Shown: positions 24,474-34,211 of the stretch, piece after piece | How positions within the stretch are numbered: position 1 is the stretch's first letter | Layout of the letters: every line of letters starts with the position of its first letter | From: Thermococcus sibiricus MM 739 | GTDB lineage: Archaea > Methanobacteriota_B > Thermococci > Thermococcales > Thermococcaceae | Assembly (NCBI RefSeq): GCF_000022545.1 | Contig: NC_012883.1 | Coordinates: 186,001 to 250,000 of the forward strand | Reading direction: 5' to 3' | Length of the DNA: 64,000 nucleotides | The notes under the pieces: model-generated | What the model saw: the letters and a program-made list of their open reading frames with translations, nothing else | Database searches by the model: none | Told to the model about the DNA's origin: nothing | Made by a program: the position numbers and the translations under genes

Positions 24474-24556
24474 AGGGCATCACCCTAAGAAGGGGAGGGG
24501 GAGGGGGTTTAAAAACCCTTCTATAATAGAAGAAAAAGAGTACAAAAATAAAGAAT

Positions 24557-26614
24557 TCATTTCTTCTTCCTGTGGGCTATTAGGGGCAATAATGCAAGAC
24601 TTATAATTGCTGCAGGCCCACATGTACCTCCAGACGTTGTTGTGGAGGATGAAGTAGGAGTTTCTGTTGTTGGAGAAGTTGTTTCCGGTGAGGTTGTTGA
24701 AGGGCTGGAAGTAGTTGATGAGGATGTTGGACTTTCAGTTGTACTTGGAGTTGTGGAAGTTTCTATTTCTCCAACGGTCATTTCGGAAGTCGCTTTGTTT
24801 CCATAGAAGTCTATTGCCACAGCTCTTATTACATATCCATCTGCATCTACTCCTGGAATCTCAGCCATAAAGTACTCTGCCTGTCCTCCACTGGTTTGAA
24901 CTGCTGGATATTTCGTAACAACCCCATTTGCTTCAATTTCTACATAAATATCTTTGACTCCTAAGTTGTCTTTTAGGCTGATAAAGACTTTAAATGGTTT
25001 TCCTTTTGTGGGCTTGGATGGTGTAATGTAGGGGATATCTATTTGGGGCTTCTCTGTGTCTTTCCCTTTGCTTATAACGAGTTGGGATATTCCTTTGGGC
25101 ACAGTGATTTCAAAGAGTTCATATGTTTTGTCTCCTATTTTTCTCTCTCCAAGAAGTTTGTATGTCACGTTTGTTACACTTGCGTCAACTTGAGCCCCAT
25201 CTGGGATTTCAATGGCAAATTTTCCACTTTCTTCTCCCAACAAGTTAATGAATTTTACCGCACTGCCGAAATCAGTTGCCCATCTAGTGATAATAAACTC
25301 CTGCGGGACTGGTAAGGAGATAAAGTCGTTGAAGAGACTTCCAAACATCTTTTCCACTTCGGGGAGTTTAACATTTCCGTTCTCGTCTATCTCTACTACA
25401 TTGGATCCGTACCATGTTGGACTGTAGTTTGGTTTTGATGGTGGATTGGGTTCTTTGTCTGGGGCTCCTGTTGTGGTTAAGGTAACGAACCAATGCTCAT
25501 TTCCGTTTTTATCAACATAAACATGGAGCTTGTCGTGGTGTATATGTCCACTCATGATTAGTTTGATGTTGTACTTCTCCACATCCTGAAGGAACCTTCT
25601 TGCTATATCTAAGAATTCCTGGTTTCTTCCGAACCAGTAAAAGCTACCGTATTGTATCATCTCTTCCCAAGATTTGTCGTCAAAGGCCGTTCCCTCGATG
25701 TATCCTCCAATCCATCCTTCTGATCCAGAATACCAATATGGATGGTGAACAAGTACTATTGGGATTTTATCAGGGTGTTCCTCAAGAATGTTTTCCATCC
25801 ATTCGAGCTGTTGCATAGAGGGGTGGGCTTCATCTCCATGAGAATCGAGAGCTATAATGAGGAACTTCCCTATGGTAATGTAATAGTCAGTTGGTCCTAT
25901 TAGTTTGGGATAGTAGTTTGGCGGATCATCGTGGTTTCCTTTCACAATTATCGTTGGCCTTCCTGCTGCGGTTGTAGTGGAGATTATATCGAATAACATT
26001 TTATACGCCTTGCTGTCTCCAGCGGTATCAACAACGTCTCCAGTGGTTATTATGACATTAACTCTGTCATCCATACTCCAGTAAGTATAAGCACTATCTG
26101 TGGCAACATAGCTGTGAAGCGGAATTATCATGCCTCCGTCACATAGTTTTTGTATTTTCTGTATGCTTCCTTGGAAATATTCTCTGCATACGTAACCAAA
26201 TTTGGCTCCACTTATGACGTGAGTATCACTTAAATGTGCAATCCTAAGTACCTGGGGGTATTCTTTGAGAACCCACACACCGTTGGGGATGATAATCTCT
26301 CCTTTACTTGACTTAACTTGAAGGAAATAGACATCTGGAACAACATTTTCTGGAATTTTTACCTTTAATGTAGCACCCTTCTCGATGATATCTAGCTCAT
26401 ATGGGCCATTCAAAACAGAGACTATTGAGAGAGAGGCTATGTCTACCTCATCCTGTGGTTGTATCTCCACAATCTCTCCTGGAAGTGCTACCACAGGAGC
26501 TCCGGGCATTGGATACTTCAAAACGTCTCCTGGAAGGGCTTCTGCACTTACTTGGTCTACATTAATTAAAGACAGGGTTAGAAGAATTAACAAGGAAGCA
26601 ACTATTCTTCTCAT
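24557..26614 (-). CDS. Secreted metallophosphoesterase with CGP-CTERM tail
   Basis: The 685-residue surface protein has a signal peptide (residues 1-25) and calcineurin-type phosphoesterase motifs in order: LSDTHVI, TTGDVVDTAG, VKGNHDDPP, LVHHPYW and SGHIHHDKLHVY (about 125-380). Beta-rich domains follow, one Ig-like around residues 540-620. The tail is a Ser/Thr-rich linker, then CGP, a hydrophobic helix and RKKK: the CGP-CTERM sorting signal of Thermococcaceae. The enzyme may hydrolyse phosphate esters or nucleotides outside the cell. It has its own promoter. Confidence 0.9.
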   Translation of the reverse strand: MRRIVASLLILLTLSLINVDQVSAEALPGDVLKYPMPGAPVVALPGEIVEIQPQDEVDIASLSIVSVLNGPYELDIIEKGATLKVKIPENVVPDVYFLQVKSSKGEIIIPNGVWVLKEYPQVLRIAHLSDTHVISGAKFGYVCREYFQGSIQKIQKLCDGGMIIPLHSYVATDSAYTYWSMDDRVNVIITTGDVVDTAGDSKAYKMLFDIISTTTAAGRPTIIVKGNHDDPPNYYPKLIGPTDYYITIGKFLIIALDSHGDEAHPSMQQLEWMENILEEHPDKIPIVLVHHPYWYSGSEGWIGGYIEGTAFDDKSWEEMIQYGSFYWFGRNQEFLDIARRFLQDVEKYNIKLIMSGHIHHDKLHVYVDKNGNEHWFVTLTTTGAPDKEPNPPSKPNYSPTWYGSNVVEIDENGNVKLPEVEKMFGSLFNDFISLPVPQEFIITRWATDFGSAVKFINLLGEESGKFAIEIPDGAQVDASVTNVTYKLLGERKIGDKTYELFEITVPKGISQLVISKGKDTEKPQIDIPYITPSKPTKGKPFKVFISLKDNLGVKDIYVEIEANGVVTKYPAVQTSGGQAEYFMAEIPGVDADGYVIRAVAIDFYGNKATSEMTVGEIETSTTPSTTESPTSSSTTSSPSTTSPETTSPTTETPTSSSTTTSGGTCGPAAIISLALLPLIAHRKKK

Positions 26615-26670
26615 GACATCACCAAAATAATAGCGATATTAAACATTAAAAAATTGTTGTTTGAAATAAT

Positions 26671-27273
26671 TCAAGGATTCCATCTTAAAGCTGCTGTAGC
26701 AAACCCCATAATCTTTTCTGCAAGCTCATTTTTGCCTCCAAGTCGTTTGTAGGTTCTATATCCAACCCATATCTTTGAATATATATTTTGAGCTTCCTTC
26801 ACGTGTAGTTTTCTTGTTGCCACATACAGTCTAGTGAGGTTTATTGCCATCTCAAGAAGGTAAAAATCTGCTCTACTGAGAGGGGGATTAGATATTGGGA
26901 ACACCTCGATTCTTGAAGGGGTTAATGAGCATCTTAGGATTCGAGCTTCTCCAAGACTGTCTTTTATCAAGTCCTCTTGGAATTCTATTTTTCCCTCTAT
27001 GTTAGGCAAGTTCTTTATTTTCTTTAAAGGAATTGTTTTGGAATCTTCCCACTCTAATTCACAGGGCAAGTTAAGAGCAGTTCTTACTAATATATCCACA
27101 TCCCAAGTTATATGCAGCACGCCATAAGGGTGTTCTTTTATATCTTTGGCACTTTTTCCTTCAAATAGCTTAAAATAGAACTTGCTTCCTTTTTTAACGA
27201 CACCTACTGGGGTGACATTGGATTTTGTGAGTAAAAGAAGTTCATACACTTTGCCTTCTTCAAACATTTCCAT
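26671..27273 (-). CDS. DUF447 family protein
   Basis: The 200-residue protein has the DUF447 arrangement: an N-terminal split-barrel like flavin-binding proteins (VYELLLLTKSNVTPVGVVKKG, KLFEGKSAKDIKEHPYGVLHIT) and a C-terminal helical part (ADFYLLEMAINLTRLYVATRKL). DUF447 proteins are widespread in archaea and some lie near methanopterin-related genes; their function is unsettled. GGAGGTTTTAGA precedes the start. It follows the ABC operon by 27 bp and may be read from the same transcript. Confidence 0.82.
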   Translation of the reverse strand: MEMFEEGKVYELLLLTKSNVTPVGVVKKGSKFYFKLFEGKSAKDIKEHPYGVLHITWDVDILVRTALNLPCELEWEDSKTIPLKKIKNLPNIEGKIEFQEDLIKDSLGEARILRCSLTPSRIEVFPISNPPLSRADFYLLEMAINLTRLYVATRKLHVKEAQNIYSKIWVGYRTYKRLGGKNELAEKIMGFATAALRWNP

Positions 27274-27300
27274 TCTAAAACCTCCAATAAAAAGAGGAAA

Positions 27301-28362
27301 CTAGAGAGTCTTGGGAAGTACGAGGATGTCTTCTCTCTCTATGTAGAAAGTGACATCTCCCTGGGGTCTTAGGCCGATGACGTCCCTATCGTTTATTGTC
27401 CTAGATATTATTCTCATCTCTCCAAATAGTCCAACGACCTCTATGAAAAAGCCATAGTACTCTATTAAGTCCACTTTTCCAGTTATTGAAACAGCGTTTT
27501 CAATGGGGTGCAAGCTGATACGTTCAGGCCTTATGACCACCACAACTTTATCGTTCTCTCCGGTATAAGTTAGGCCATCGAGCTTGAATCCTTCAAACCG
27601 CACTGTTACTTTGTCCCCATCTCTTTCCACAACTTCCGCTGGGATTACGTTGGTCTTACCCATAAAAGAAGCAACAAATTCTGTTTTTGGCTGTTCATAT
27701 ATCTCTTTTGGAGTTCCTACCTGCTCTATTTGACCTATATTCATTACTGCGATTCTATCACTTATTGCCATAGCCTCTTCTTGATCGTGGGTAACATAGA
27801 TAACCGTGATTCCGAGTTCTCGTTGTATCCTTCTTATTTCGGACCTCATTTCAAGTCTAAGTTTTGCATCCAAATTTGAGAGAGGCTCATCTAAGAGTAA
27901 AAGTTTAGGTTCAACTACGAGGGCCCTTGCTATTGCTACTCTTTGCTGTTGGCCTCCACTCAGCTGGGTTGGATATCTATCCTCATAACCTTGGAGCTTA
28001 ACCAGTTCAAGTGCCCATTTTACTTTTCTGTCAATCTCTTGCTTTGGAAGTTTTTTTACTTTTAGACCATAAGCCACGTTGTCATAAACGGTCATATGGG
28101 GCCATAGAGCATAGTTTTGGAAAACTAGCACTGCTCCTCTTTCACTTGAACTTTTATACGTCACATCGTCGTCATCGAAATATAAATGTCCACTATCAGC
28201 AAAGTCTAGGCCAGCTATGATTCTTAAGGTGGTTGATTTCCCACACCCACTTGGACCAAGGAGAGTGAAAAGTTCTCCATCTTTTACGTGTAGATTAATG
28301 CCTTTTAACGCTACAGTCTCCCCAAATGTTTTTACTATATTCTCAAGTTTAACCTCGACCAT
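27301..28362 (-). CDS. ABC importer ATPase, PotA/FbpC type
   Basis: The 353-residue ATPase has Walker A GPSGCGKST, signature LSGGQQQRVAIA, Walker B LLLLDEPLSNLD and switch VTHDQEEAM. A C-terminal TOBE-like region (residues 240-350; KTNVIPAEVVERDG, VVVIRPERISL) is typical of ferric iron, spermidine, thiamine or molybdate importers. It follows the permease after 9 bp in an SBP-permease-ATPase operon. The substrate is not decided by the ATPase. Confidence 0.93.
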   Translation of the reverse strand: MVEVKLENIVKTFGETVALKGINLHVKDGELFTLLGPSGCGKSTTLRIIAGLDFADSGHLYFDDDDVTYKSSSERGAVLVFQNYALWPHMTVYDNVAYGLKVKKLPKQEIDRKVKWALELVKLQGYEDRYPTQLSGGQQQRVAIARALVVEPKLLLLDEPLSNLDAKLRLEMRSEIRRIQRELGITVIYVTHDQEEAMAISDRIAVMNIGQIEQVGTPKEIYEQPKTEFVASFMGKTNVIPAEVVERDGDKVTVRFEGFKLDGLTYTGENDKVVVVIRPERISLHPIENAVSITGKVDLIEYYGFFIEVVGLFGEMRIISRTINDRDVIGLRPQGDVTFYIEREDILVLPKTL

Positions 28363-28371
28363 TTTCTCACC

Positions 28372-30216
28372 TCATGTTAATCCAATGAATGAATATCTTT
28401 GTTTTGTGATAACATTAACAACCACGATTGCAGTTATCTGCACAACTATTAATAAAACTCCCAATGCTGCCGCAAGGTTTATACTACCTGCCGCTGACAT
28501 TAGGACTTCTTTCATAAATGCTGTTATTGGGGCCTGTTCCATGTTTATTGAACCCAATGTTATCCCTACGCTTGTTTCACTCATGGAATAAACAAAACTA
28601 AGCATGCTCCCACCAAAGACGTTTAGGGAAATTAGAGGCATTAGTATTCCAGTGATAGTTCTCCATCTTGAAGCACCTAGGTTTATCGATGATTCTTCAA
28701 GGGATATATGAACCTGTTGCAAGCCGGCATAGACGGATCTAGCCGCAAATGGTAACCTTCTTATGGAATAAGCAAGTATCAAGACCAAAGCAGGATTAAA
28801 CCCGTAGAGGGATGTTGGGTTTAGCGGCGAGTTCTCTGGAGTAATTACCGAGAAGAAGTAGAAGTATCCCATTGCCACAACTATTCCTGGTACTGCAATT
28901 GGGAGTATCACGATACTTTCTAGTACTGGACTTAAGGCTCCTTTGAATCTACTACTGGCATAAGAGGAGGTTATTGACAAGATAACTATTAGAATCACTG
29001 CAGCTCCTGAATAGGTTAAGCTGTTCACGATGAATCTTCTCACATCGGGATTTAGGATCATCTCTTTTATGTAATCTATGGTGAATCCTTGGGGCAGCAC
29101 TGTAGTAGTCCATCTTTCTGAGAAGGCAAGCATAATAACGCCTAGCTGTGGAAAAATTGTGATTAGTAAAGCAGGTAGGAGAACTAAGTAAATTAAAAGA
29201 GCTTGCCATGTTTTTGGATCACTTACTCTTGGTTTCCACCTTCCACCCTTGCTAAGCATTGCATATTGCCTTAGGCTTACGTATTTTCTAATCCCGAGGA
29301 ATGCTATTATGGCCAGTGTGAGCATTATTATTGAAAGGGCAGCTATTTCTGGACTTCTCTCTCCTAGGCCGTAGATGAATTTGCTAAATATCTGGTATGA
29401 CATAAGTTTTTTAGCTAATGGATCAGCGTGGAAGACTACTGGAGCCGCTAGATCCTCAAGACTGAATATGAATACCAAAGTAGCACCTGCGGCGATTCCT
29501 GGCAGGGCCAGTGGGAAAGTGACGGTTCTGAAGAGTCGGAAACTCTTGCTTCCTAAGTTTTCTGCTTGTTCTTCTAAAGTTGGATCGATATTGATGAAGC
29601 TTGCATAGGCATTTAAATAAACTATTGGGTAATATGCCATTGATTGGGCCAGTACAACTCCGGCTAATCCATCTATTTTAATTCTAAAGGGAAGTAAGTG
29701 AAGAACTTCATGGAAGATATAGTTTATTAGCCCAAACTCACTGAACATTTGTTTTATAACATATGCGTTCACAAAGGGGGTTACTAAAAGGGGAATAAAA
29801 AGGGCAATCCTGAACAGGTTTTTCCCTTTAAAATTATATCTTGCCATTACAAAGGCAAATACAGTTCCTAAGATTGCAGTAAAGAGTGTTACTAATGCCG
29901 CAACAACAAGGGAATTAAGAACAACCCCAAAATCTACACCCCTGATTAAATACAAACTCTCACCAGTTGAAGTTGTTAATTTTTGAGCAAAATCCCCATG
30001 TGGGGGGAATTGGATATAATAAGAATCCATCAATATGCTTTTGAACCAATGAAAAGAGATGTTTCCATCATATGTAAATGCAATTAACAACATGGAAATC
30101 ACAGGCACTATCAAAAACATCACTAAGTATAGTAATGGAAAAAGATAAGAAAAGGCGATAAGGGGCTCAAAAAGAGGAGTCCCAAAGACTCTTTCCCACC
30201 ATTTGCTAACCTTCAT
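28372..30216 (-). CDS. ABC importer permease, two fused halves
   Basis: The 614-residue protein contains two permease domains in one chain, each with the EAA loop contacting the ATPase: EEQAENLGSKSFRLFRTVTF (about residue 235) and LEESSINLGASRWRTITGIL (about residue 530). Such fused permeases occur in FbpB/ThiP-type importers. The start at 30216 is chosen because GGAGGTG lies directly upstream and it overlaps the binding-protein stop by ATGA. The frame is open 54 bases further but without a better site. Confidence 0.92.
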   Translation of the reverse strand: MKVSKWWERVFGTPLFEPLIAFSYLFPLLYLVMFLIVPVISMLLIAFTYDGNISFHWFKSILMDSYYIQFPPHGDFAQKLTTSTGESLYLIRGVDFGVVLNSLVVAALVTLFTAILGTVFAFVMARYNFKGKNLFRIALFIPLLVTPFVNAYVIKQMFSEFGLINYIFHEVLHLLPFRIKIDGLAGVVLAQSMAYYPIVYLNAYASFINIDPTLEEQAENLGSKSFRLFRTVTFPLALPGIAAGATLVFIFSLEDLAAPVVFHADPLAKKLMSYQIFSKFIYGLGERSPEIAALSIIMLTLAIIAFLGIRKYVSLRQYAMLSKGGRWKPRVSDPKTWQALLIYLVLLPALLITIFPQLGVIMLAFSERWTTTVLPQGFTIDYIKEMILNPDVRRFIVNSLTYSGAAVILIVILSITSSYASSRFKGALSPVLESIVILPIAVPGIVVAMGYFYFFSVITPENSPLNPTSLYGFNPALVLILAYSIRRLPFAARSVYAGLQQVHISLEESSINLGASRWRTITGILMPLISLNVFGGSMLSFVYSMSETSVGITLGSINMEQAPITAFMKEVLMSAAGSINLAAALGVLLIVVQITAIVVVNVITKQRYSFIGLT

Positions 30217-31682
30217 CCTTGCACCTCCGCGAGGACACTTTGGTATTTTTGTCTTGCAGCATCTCTCCATATCTGCATTAAGGTATCTCTAAATGCAGGA
30301 TCTTCAAGTTTGTCATTTATCTTCTTTGCATACTCTATTGTTAATGTAACCGTATTTCCAGTATCTGGATCTTTAAACCTGACTGGTTCTAAAAGTTTTG
30401 CTTTGAGTTCATTGTACTTGCTTTCGCTTATTTTTCCTTCTTTGTATGCTTTTACAAGGGCTGTCCAAGCCCTGTGGAGCTCTTGATTTGCATCCACAAG
30501 TGTCGCTTTGAAGTAAAACTGCATAGCGTTTGCAGTCACTAAGGCTTCATTGTCATCGAAGTCTATACCTTGTGTCTTAAGTGCACTCTCATAGGCCTTC
30601 TTTAAATCAGGTCTATTCTGGCCTTCGGGGGTATTAAAGACATCGGGATTAACAGGGAGTCTATTTATTTGTTCATCTAACCATATCCTTTGCCCTTCAG
30701 TAAGGACCCAGTAAATAAATGCTTGAGCAGCTTCTTTGTGTTGTGACTTGACGAGAACGGCTATGGGGTCACCATTTATTATACTCTGTCCTTTTGGAAT
30801 GATATATTCACAGGAGGGATTGCTTTTCATTGCAATGTATCCGTAAAAGTCGATTGTGTTTCCAACACCTATGTCCCCGCCAATTACGGCCTCTCTAACA
30901 GCATCACTAGCATCATAGATTTTTGAGTTAGCGGCAATTAGGGTGAGTATCTTCCATCCTTCGTCCCATCCAAAAGCTTGAAGGATTATCTGATAAATCC
31001 TCGTGTTTGAAGTGCTTCTCGTTGGGTCAGCAATTCCCACTTGAGGCGGATCCATTGCGAAGGTCTCGCTAGCAAGGTCCTCCCATCTCTGAGGAACTGG
31101 GAGATTCCATCTTTTGAGAACATCATGATTTACAGTGAACCCAAAGGATGACAATGCAGCAGCTATCCAGTAAATCTTTCCATCGTCACCTTTCCTTATC
31201 ATTGGCATTCCAGCAATTGTTTCTTGGATTTGGTTCCCAATTAGGCCCAGAACTTTTTGGTCTTCTATGGGTACTAGGTAATTGTTCCTGAAGAGACTAT
31301 CAAATAGTGTTGGACCTCCCCCCCATCCCACATCGGCTCCTTTTTCTATGTAAGATGGCCAAAGGGATTCTGGGATTGGTATAAACCTTATATCTTTGAT
31401 ATTGTATTGTTTTGCTATATCACTTTGAAGAAATGCCTTTTTTGCTATTGTTTGGATTGTAACATCATGTCGTGTAAGAACAACTAAAGTTATTGGGCCT
31501 GTAGGAGTTGGGGAGGATGTAGAAGAGGTAGTTTGAGTGGAGGACTGTGTAGAAGTCGTTGTAGGCTCTGTTTCACTGGAAGTGGTAGATGGTGTGGAAG
31601 TAGATTCTCCACCAATGCATCCGGTGGCTAACACGCTTCCAATTAAAAGGAAAAGGATTATGAAACCATTTATTTTTTTCAT
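30213..31682 (-). CDS. ABC importer substrate-binding lipoprotein
   Basis: The 489-residue lipoprotein has lipobox LATGC (Cys about 22) and a Ser/Thr-rich linker at 27-60, then a periplasmic-binding-protein type II fold (VGWGGGPTLFDSLF, FGFTVNHDVLKRWNLPVPQRWEDL). This resembles iron- and thiamine-type binding proteins, but the C-terminal region is longer. The protein sits outside the membrane to deliver ligand to the fused permease. It has a promoter of its own, TTTAAAAAA near 31715 on the minus strand, and ribosome-binding site CAGGTGAGAAG. The ligand cannot be read by eye. Confidence 0.9.
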   Translation of the reverse strand: MKKINGFIILFLLIGSVLATGCIGGESTSTPSTTSSETEPTTTSTQSSTQTTSSTSSPTPTGPITLVVLTRHDVTIQTIAKKAFLQSDIAKQYNIKDIRFIPIPESLWPSYIEKGADVGWGGGPTLFDSLFRNNYLVPIEDQKVLGLIGNQIQETIAGMPMIRKGDDGKIYWIAAALSSFGFTVNHDVLKRWNLPVPQRWEDLASETFAMDPPQVGIADPTRSTSNTRIYQIILQAFGWDEGWKILTLIAANSKIYDASDAVREAVIGGDIGVGNTIDFYGYIAMKSNPSCEYIIPKGQSIINGDPIAVLVKSQHKEAAQAFIYWVLTEGQRIWLDEQINRLPVNPDVFNTPEGQNRPDLKKAYESALKTQGIDFDDNEALVTANAMQFYFKATLVDANQELHRAWTALVKAYKEGKISESKYNELKAKLLEPVRFKDPDTGNTVTLTIEYAKKINDKLEDPAFRDTLMQIWRDAARQKYQSVLAEVQG

Positions 31683-31740
31683 ATCTTCTCACCTGTCTAA
31701 TGCTTCTTAGTCGGTTTTTTAAATTTTACCAAAAAATAAT

Positions 31741-31759
31741 AAAACTAGACAAAACTAGA
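31741..31759. promoter_or_regulatory. AAAACTAGA direct repeat upstream of the ABC operon
   Basis: AAAACTAGA occurs twice (31741-31749 and 31751-31759) with a 10-bp period. It lies about 15-30 bp upstream of the presumed BRE/TATA of the binding-protein gene, a position used by archaeal activators. It also follows the stop of the CGP-CTERM gene. Confidence 0.3.
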
Positions 31760-31770
31760 AAATTTTTTCA

Positions 31771-32913
31771 TCATTTCTTTCTCTTTAGAAGTAATGGTAT
31801 TAAAGCCAAGCCTATCAAGGCTGCTGGACCACAAATTCCTCCTTGGACGGTTTCTGTAGTTGTTTCAGTTTTAGTTTCGGTTACAGTTTCGGTTTTGGTT
31901 TCAGTCTTTGTAATCGTCTCAGTAACTGTAACAGTGATCGTTTCCTTGGACACCTGTTTTAATGCCCAATTAATCATATTTGTTACGAAGGTAGGTCCGT
32001 CAAGGTCGATACCATAGTATTTGGGTGACCAGGTGGGCTCATAGTCTCCATATGGGCTCTCAGCGCTGACAATTAGAACACTTTGTTTTCCATTATCAAA
32101 TTTGATAATCTTTGCTGCTAAAAATGTGAATACTCCAGTATCTCCTGCCATATAAGCATTTGCGGGAGGCTCATTTGCTTCAGATATTTGAGCGTCTGGA
32201 GAGGTTTTTACTATCCTATAAACATTTTCTGGAACGTTTCCGTCAATTAGTGGTTGCCACTCACCGTTCTCATTAACCCATGCTACTACACCTGGTCCGT
32301 GATATAAAACTTTTCCTCCATACTTGAAACCGTTAGTTATCATTTCTTTATCAGGAGTCTCGTCGTCTGGCTGTACAAGTCCAATAACTCTATAAGGTTG
32401 GCCAGCGTTGCTAACAGGGTCTTGAATCTGACATTGATCAAGCCTAAGTTCTGAACCAAGCTGCTCAAGAACAGAGTTAACGATATCTATAGCGTTGACT
32501 CCACTGGATCCATAGTCACTATCTCCAGCAATCCAGAGAACTTTTCCCCCTTGGTTGAACCAGTTTACTATAGCTTGAATTTCATCTGGCTGGAATGGAC
32601 TTGTGGGTTGTCCTAGGATTAACATATCAACGTTTGCAAGGGCATCGGAAGTTATTTTCTCTCCAAGGTGGGTTATCCCAAGAATATCTGCTGCTAAGGG
32701 GTCTCCAAAGTATCCCCATTGGACGTTTGTGATGGTTTTAACAATTCCGTGTGCGAGGGTTTTATTAGTCCCATATTCGAGAACGTCTTCTGCCAAGTAT
32801 TTCTCGTTTTCTCCATGTCCTAAATCAACTGCAACTGTCGTTGCGCTGGCGAAAGCCGCCCCAAAAAGACCAAATAAAACAAAAACCGAAATTAATATTG
32901 AAAGCTTTTTCAT
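31771..32913 (-). CDS. CGP-CTERM surface protein with GATase-like domain
   Basis: The 380-residue protein has a signal peptide (KKLSILISVFVLFGLFGAAFAS). Its Rossmann-like body contains VDMLILGQPTSPFQPDEIQAIVNWFNQGGKVLWIAG, recalling class I glutamine amidotransferase/ThuA or DUF4350 folds without an evident catalytic triad. A Thr/Glu-rich linker leads to CGPAALIGLALIPLLLKRKK, the CGP-CTERM signal. It lies 88 bp before the ABC importer in the same direction, so it may help capture or process the imported ligand. The start at 32913 has GGTGAACACC upstream. Confidence 0.85.
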   Translation of the reverse strand: MKKLSILISVFVLFGLFGAAFASATTVAVDLGHGENEKYLAEDVLEYGTNKTLAHGIVKTITNVQWGYFGDPLAADILGITHLGEKITSDALANVDMLILGQPTSPFQPDEIQAIVNWFNQGGKVLWIAGDSDYGSSGVNAIDIVNSVLEQLGSELRLDQCQIQDPVSNAGQPYRVIGLVQPDDETPDKEMITNGFKYGGKVLYHGPGVVAWVNENGEWQPLIDGNVPENVYRIVKTSPDAQISEANEPPANAYMAGDTGVFTFLAAKIIKFDNGKQSVLIVSAESPYGDYEPTWSPKYYGIDLDGPTFVTNMINWALKQVSKETITVTVTETITKTETKTETVTETKTETTTETVQGGICGPAALIGLALIPLLLKRKK

Positions 32914-33048
32914 GGTGTTCACCAGAGAATTCTATAGAACTTGAAAGTTATAAAATTTTTGACTTGCAGACACTTTTGTTCATTAATGTTCTTCATTGAG
33001 AAAAATACTTAAAAGACTCATGGTATAGTGGAATAAAGGTGGTGCATA

Positions 33049-34176
33049 ATGGATATTGAGAAAAAAATAGAGCTTGTCTCTAGAAAACCAACTGAAGAAG
33101 TGCTTACTGTGGACAATTTGAAGGATCTTTTAGAAATGGGAATGCCCTTACAGCATTATATAGGGTTTGAGATAAGCGGTTACATTCATCTTGGCACCGG
33201 TTTGATGGCGGGAGCTAAAATAGCTGATTTTCAAAAAGCAGGAATTAAGACAAGGGTGTTTCTAGCTGATTGGCATTCATGGATAAATGACAAGCTTGGT
33301 GGAGATTTGGAGGTTATCCAGAAAGTAGCTTTAGGTTACTTCAAAGAGGGTATGAAACAGAGCATTAAAGTCATGGGAGGAGACCCGGAAAAAGTGGAAT
33401 TTGTTCTAGCTAGTGAGATTTTAGAGAGAGGAGATTATTGGAGGACTATTATTGATATTTCAAAGAACGTTACTCTTGCAAGGATGATGCGGTCTATAAC
33501 GATCATGGGAAGACAAATGGGAGAAGCGATAGACTTTGCAAAGCTTATATATCCAGCCATGCAGGTTGCTGATATTTTCTATCAGGGAGTTAACATTGCA
33601 CATGCCGGAATGGATCAAAGAAAAGCCCATGTTATTGCCAGAGAAGTTGCGGAGAAGTTGAAATACCATCCACTTGTGTGGGATGGAAAAAAAGTTAAAC
33701 CTATTGCTGTGCATCACCATCTCCTTTTGGGCCTTCAAGAGCCCCCAAAGTGGCCGATTGAGGGTGAAGAGGAGTTTAAGGAAATAAAGGCCCAAATGAA
33801 GATGAGTAAAAGTAAGCCTTATTCGGCAGTATTTATCCACGACACCCCAGAGGAAATAAAGCAAAAGCTTAGGAAAGCCTTCTGTCCGGCAGGAGAAGTT
33901 AACTACAACCCGGTACTTGATTGGGCTGAACATATAATCTTTAGGGAAGAACCAACAGAGTTTACAATTCACAGGCCAGCCAAGTTCGGAGGAGATGTAA
34001 CCTACACCACTTTTGAAGAGCTCAAAAGAGACTTTGCAGAAGGGAAGCTTCATCCACTTGATCTAAAGAATGCAGTTGCAGAATACTTGGTAGAACTCCT
34101 CAAACCCGTTAGGGAGTACTTCGAAAAGCACCCAGAGCCTTTGGAGCTCATGAAAAGCGTGCAGATAACGAGATGA
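33049..34176 (+). CDS. tyrS: Tyrosyl-tRNA synthetase
   Basis: The 375-residue class I synthetase charges tRNA-Tyr. The HIGH-type motif is HLGTG in SGYIHLGTGLMAG, and the KMSKS loop is KMSKSKP in full. Other catalytic residues appear in YPAMQVADIFY and AHAGMDQRKAHV, as in archaeal/eukaryotic TyrRS. Length matches archaeal enzymes lacking an S4 domain. GGTGGTGCATA is the ribosome-binding site, and TATA-like ACTTAAAAG lies about 40 bp upstream. It is convergent with a tRNA gene, with a bidirectional terminator-like palindrome between. Confidence 0.96.
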   Translation: MDIEKKIELVSRKPTEEVLTVDNLKDLLEMGMPLQHYIGFEISGYIHLGTGLMAGAKIADFQKAGIKTRVFLADWHSWINDKLGGDLEVIQKVALGYFKEGMKQSIKVMGGDPEKVEFVLASEILERGDYWRTIIDISKNVTLARMMRSITIMGRQMGEAIDFAKLIYPAMQVADIFYQGVNIAHAGMDQRKAHVIAREVAEKLKYHPLVWDGKKVKPIAVHHHLLLGLQEPPKWPIEGEEEFKEIKAQMKMSKSKPYSAVFIHDTPEEIKQKLRKAFCPAGEVNYNPVLDWAEHIIFREEPTEFTIHRPAKFGGDVTYTTFEELKRDFAEGKLHPLDLKNAVAEYLVELLKPVREYFEKHPEPLELMKSVQITR

Positions 34177-34179
34177 CTC

Positions 34180-34206
34180 TTTTTCTCATTTTAAATTTTG
34201 AGAAAA
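34180..34206. terminator. Bidirectional terminator-like inverted repeat
   Basis: TTTTCTCA (34181-34188) and TGAGAAAA (34199-34206) form an inverted repeat around an A/T loop, between the tyrS stop and the tRNA 3' end. Each strand shows a T-run, suiting archaeal oligo-T termination in both directions. Confidence 0.55.
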
Positions 34207-34211
34207 TTTCT

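Noticed and set aside
24490-24509. G-rich run suggesting a G-quadruplex
   Set aside because: There are only three long G-runs with single-A spacers. A quadruplex would need a run to be split, and the stretch is explained as the C-rich leader of the minus-strand gene after its TATA box.
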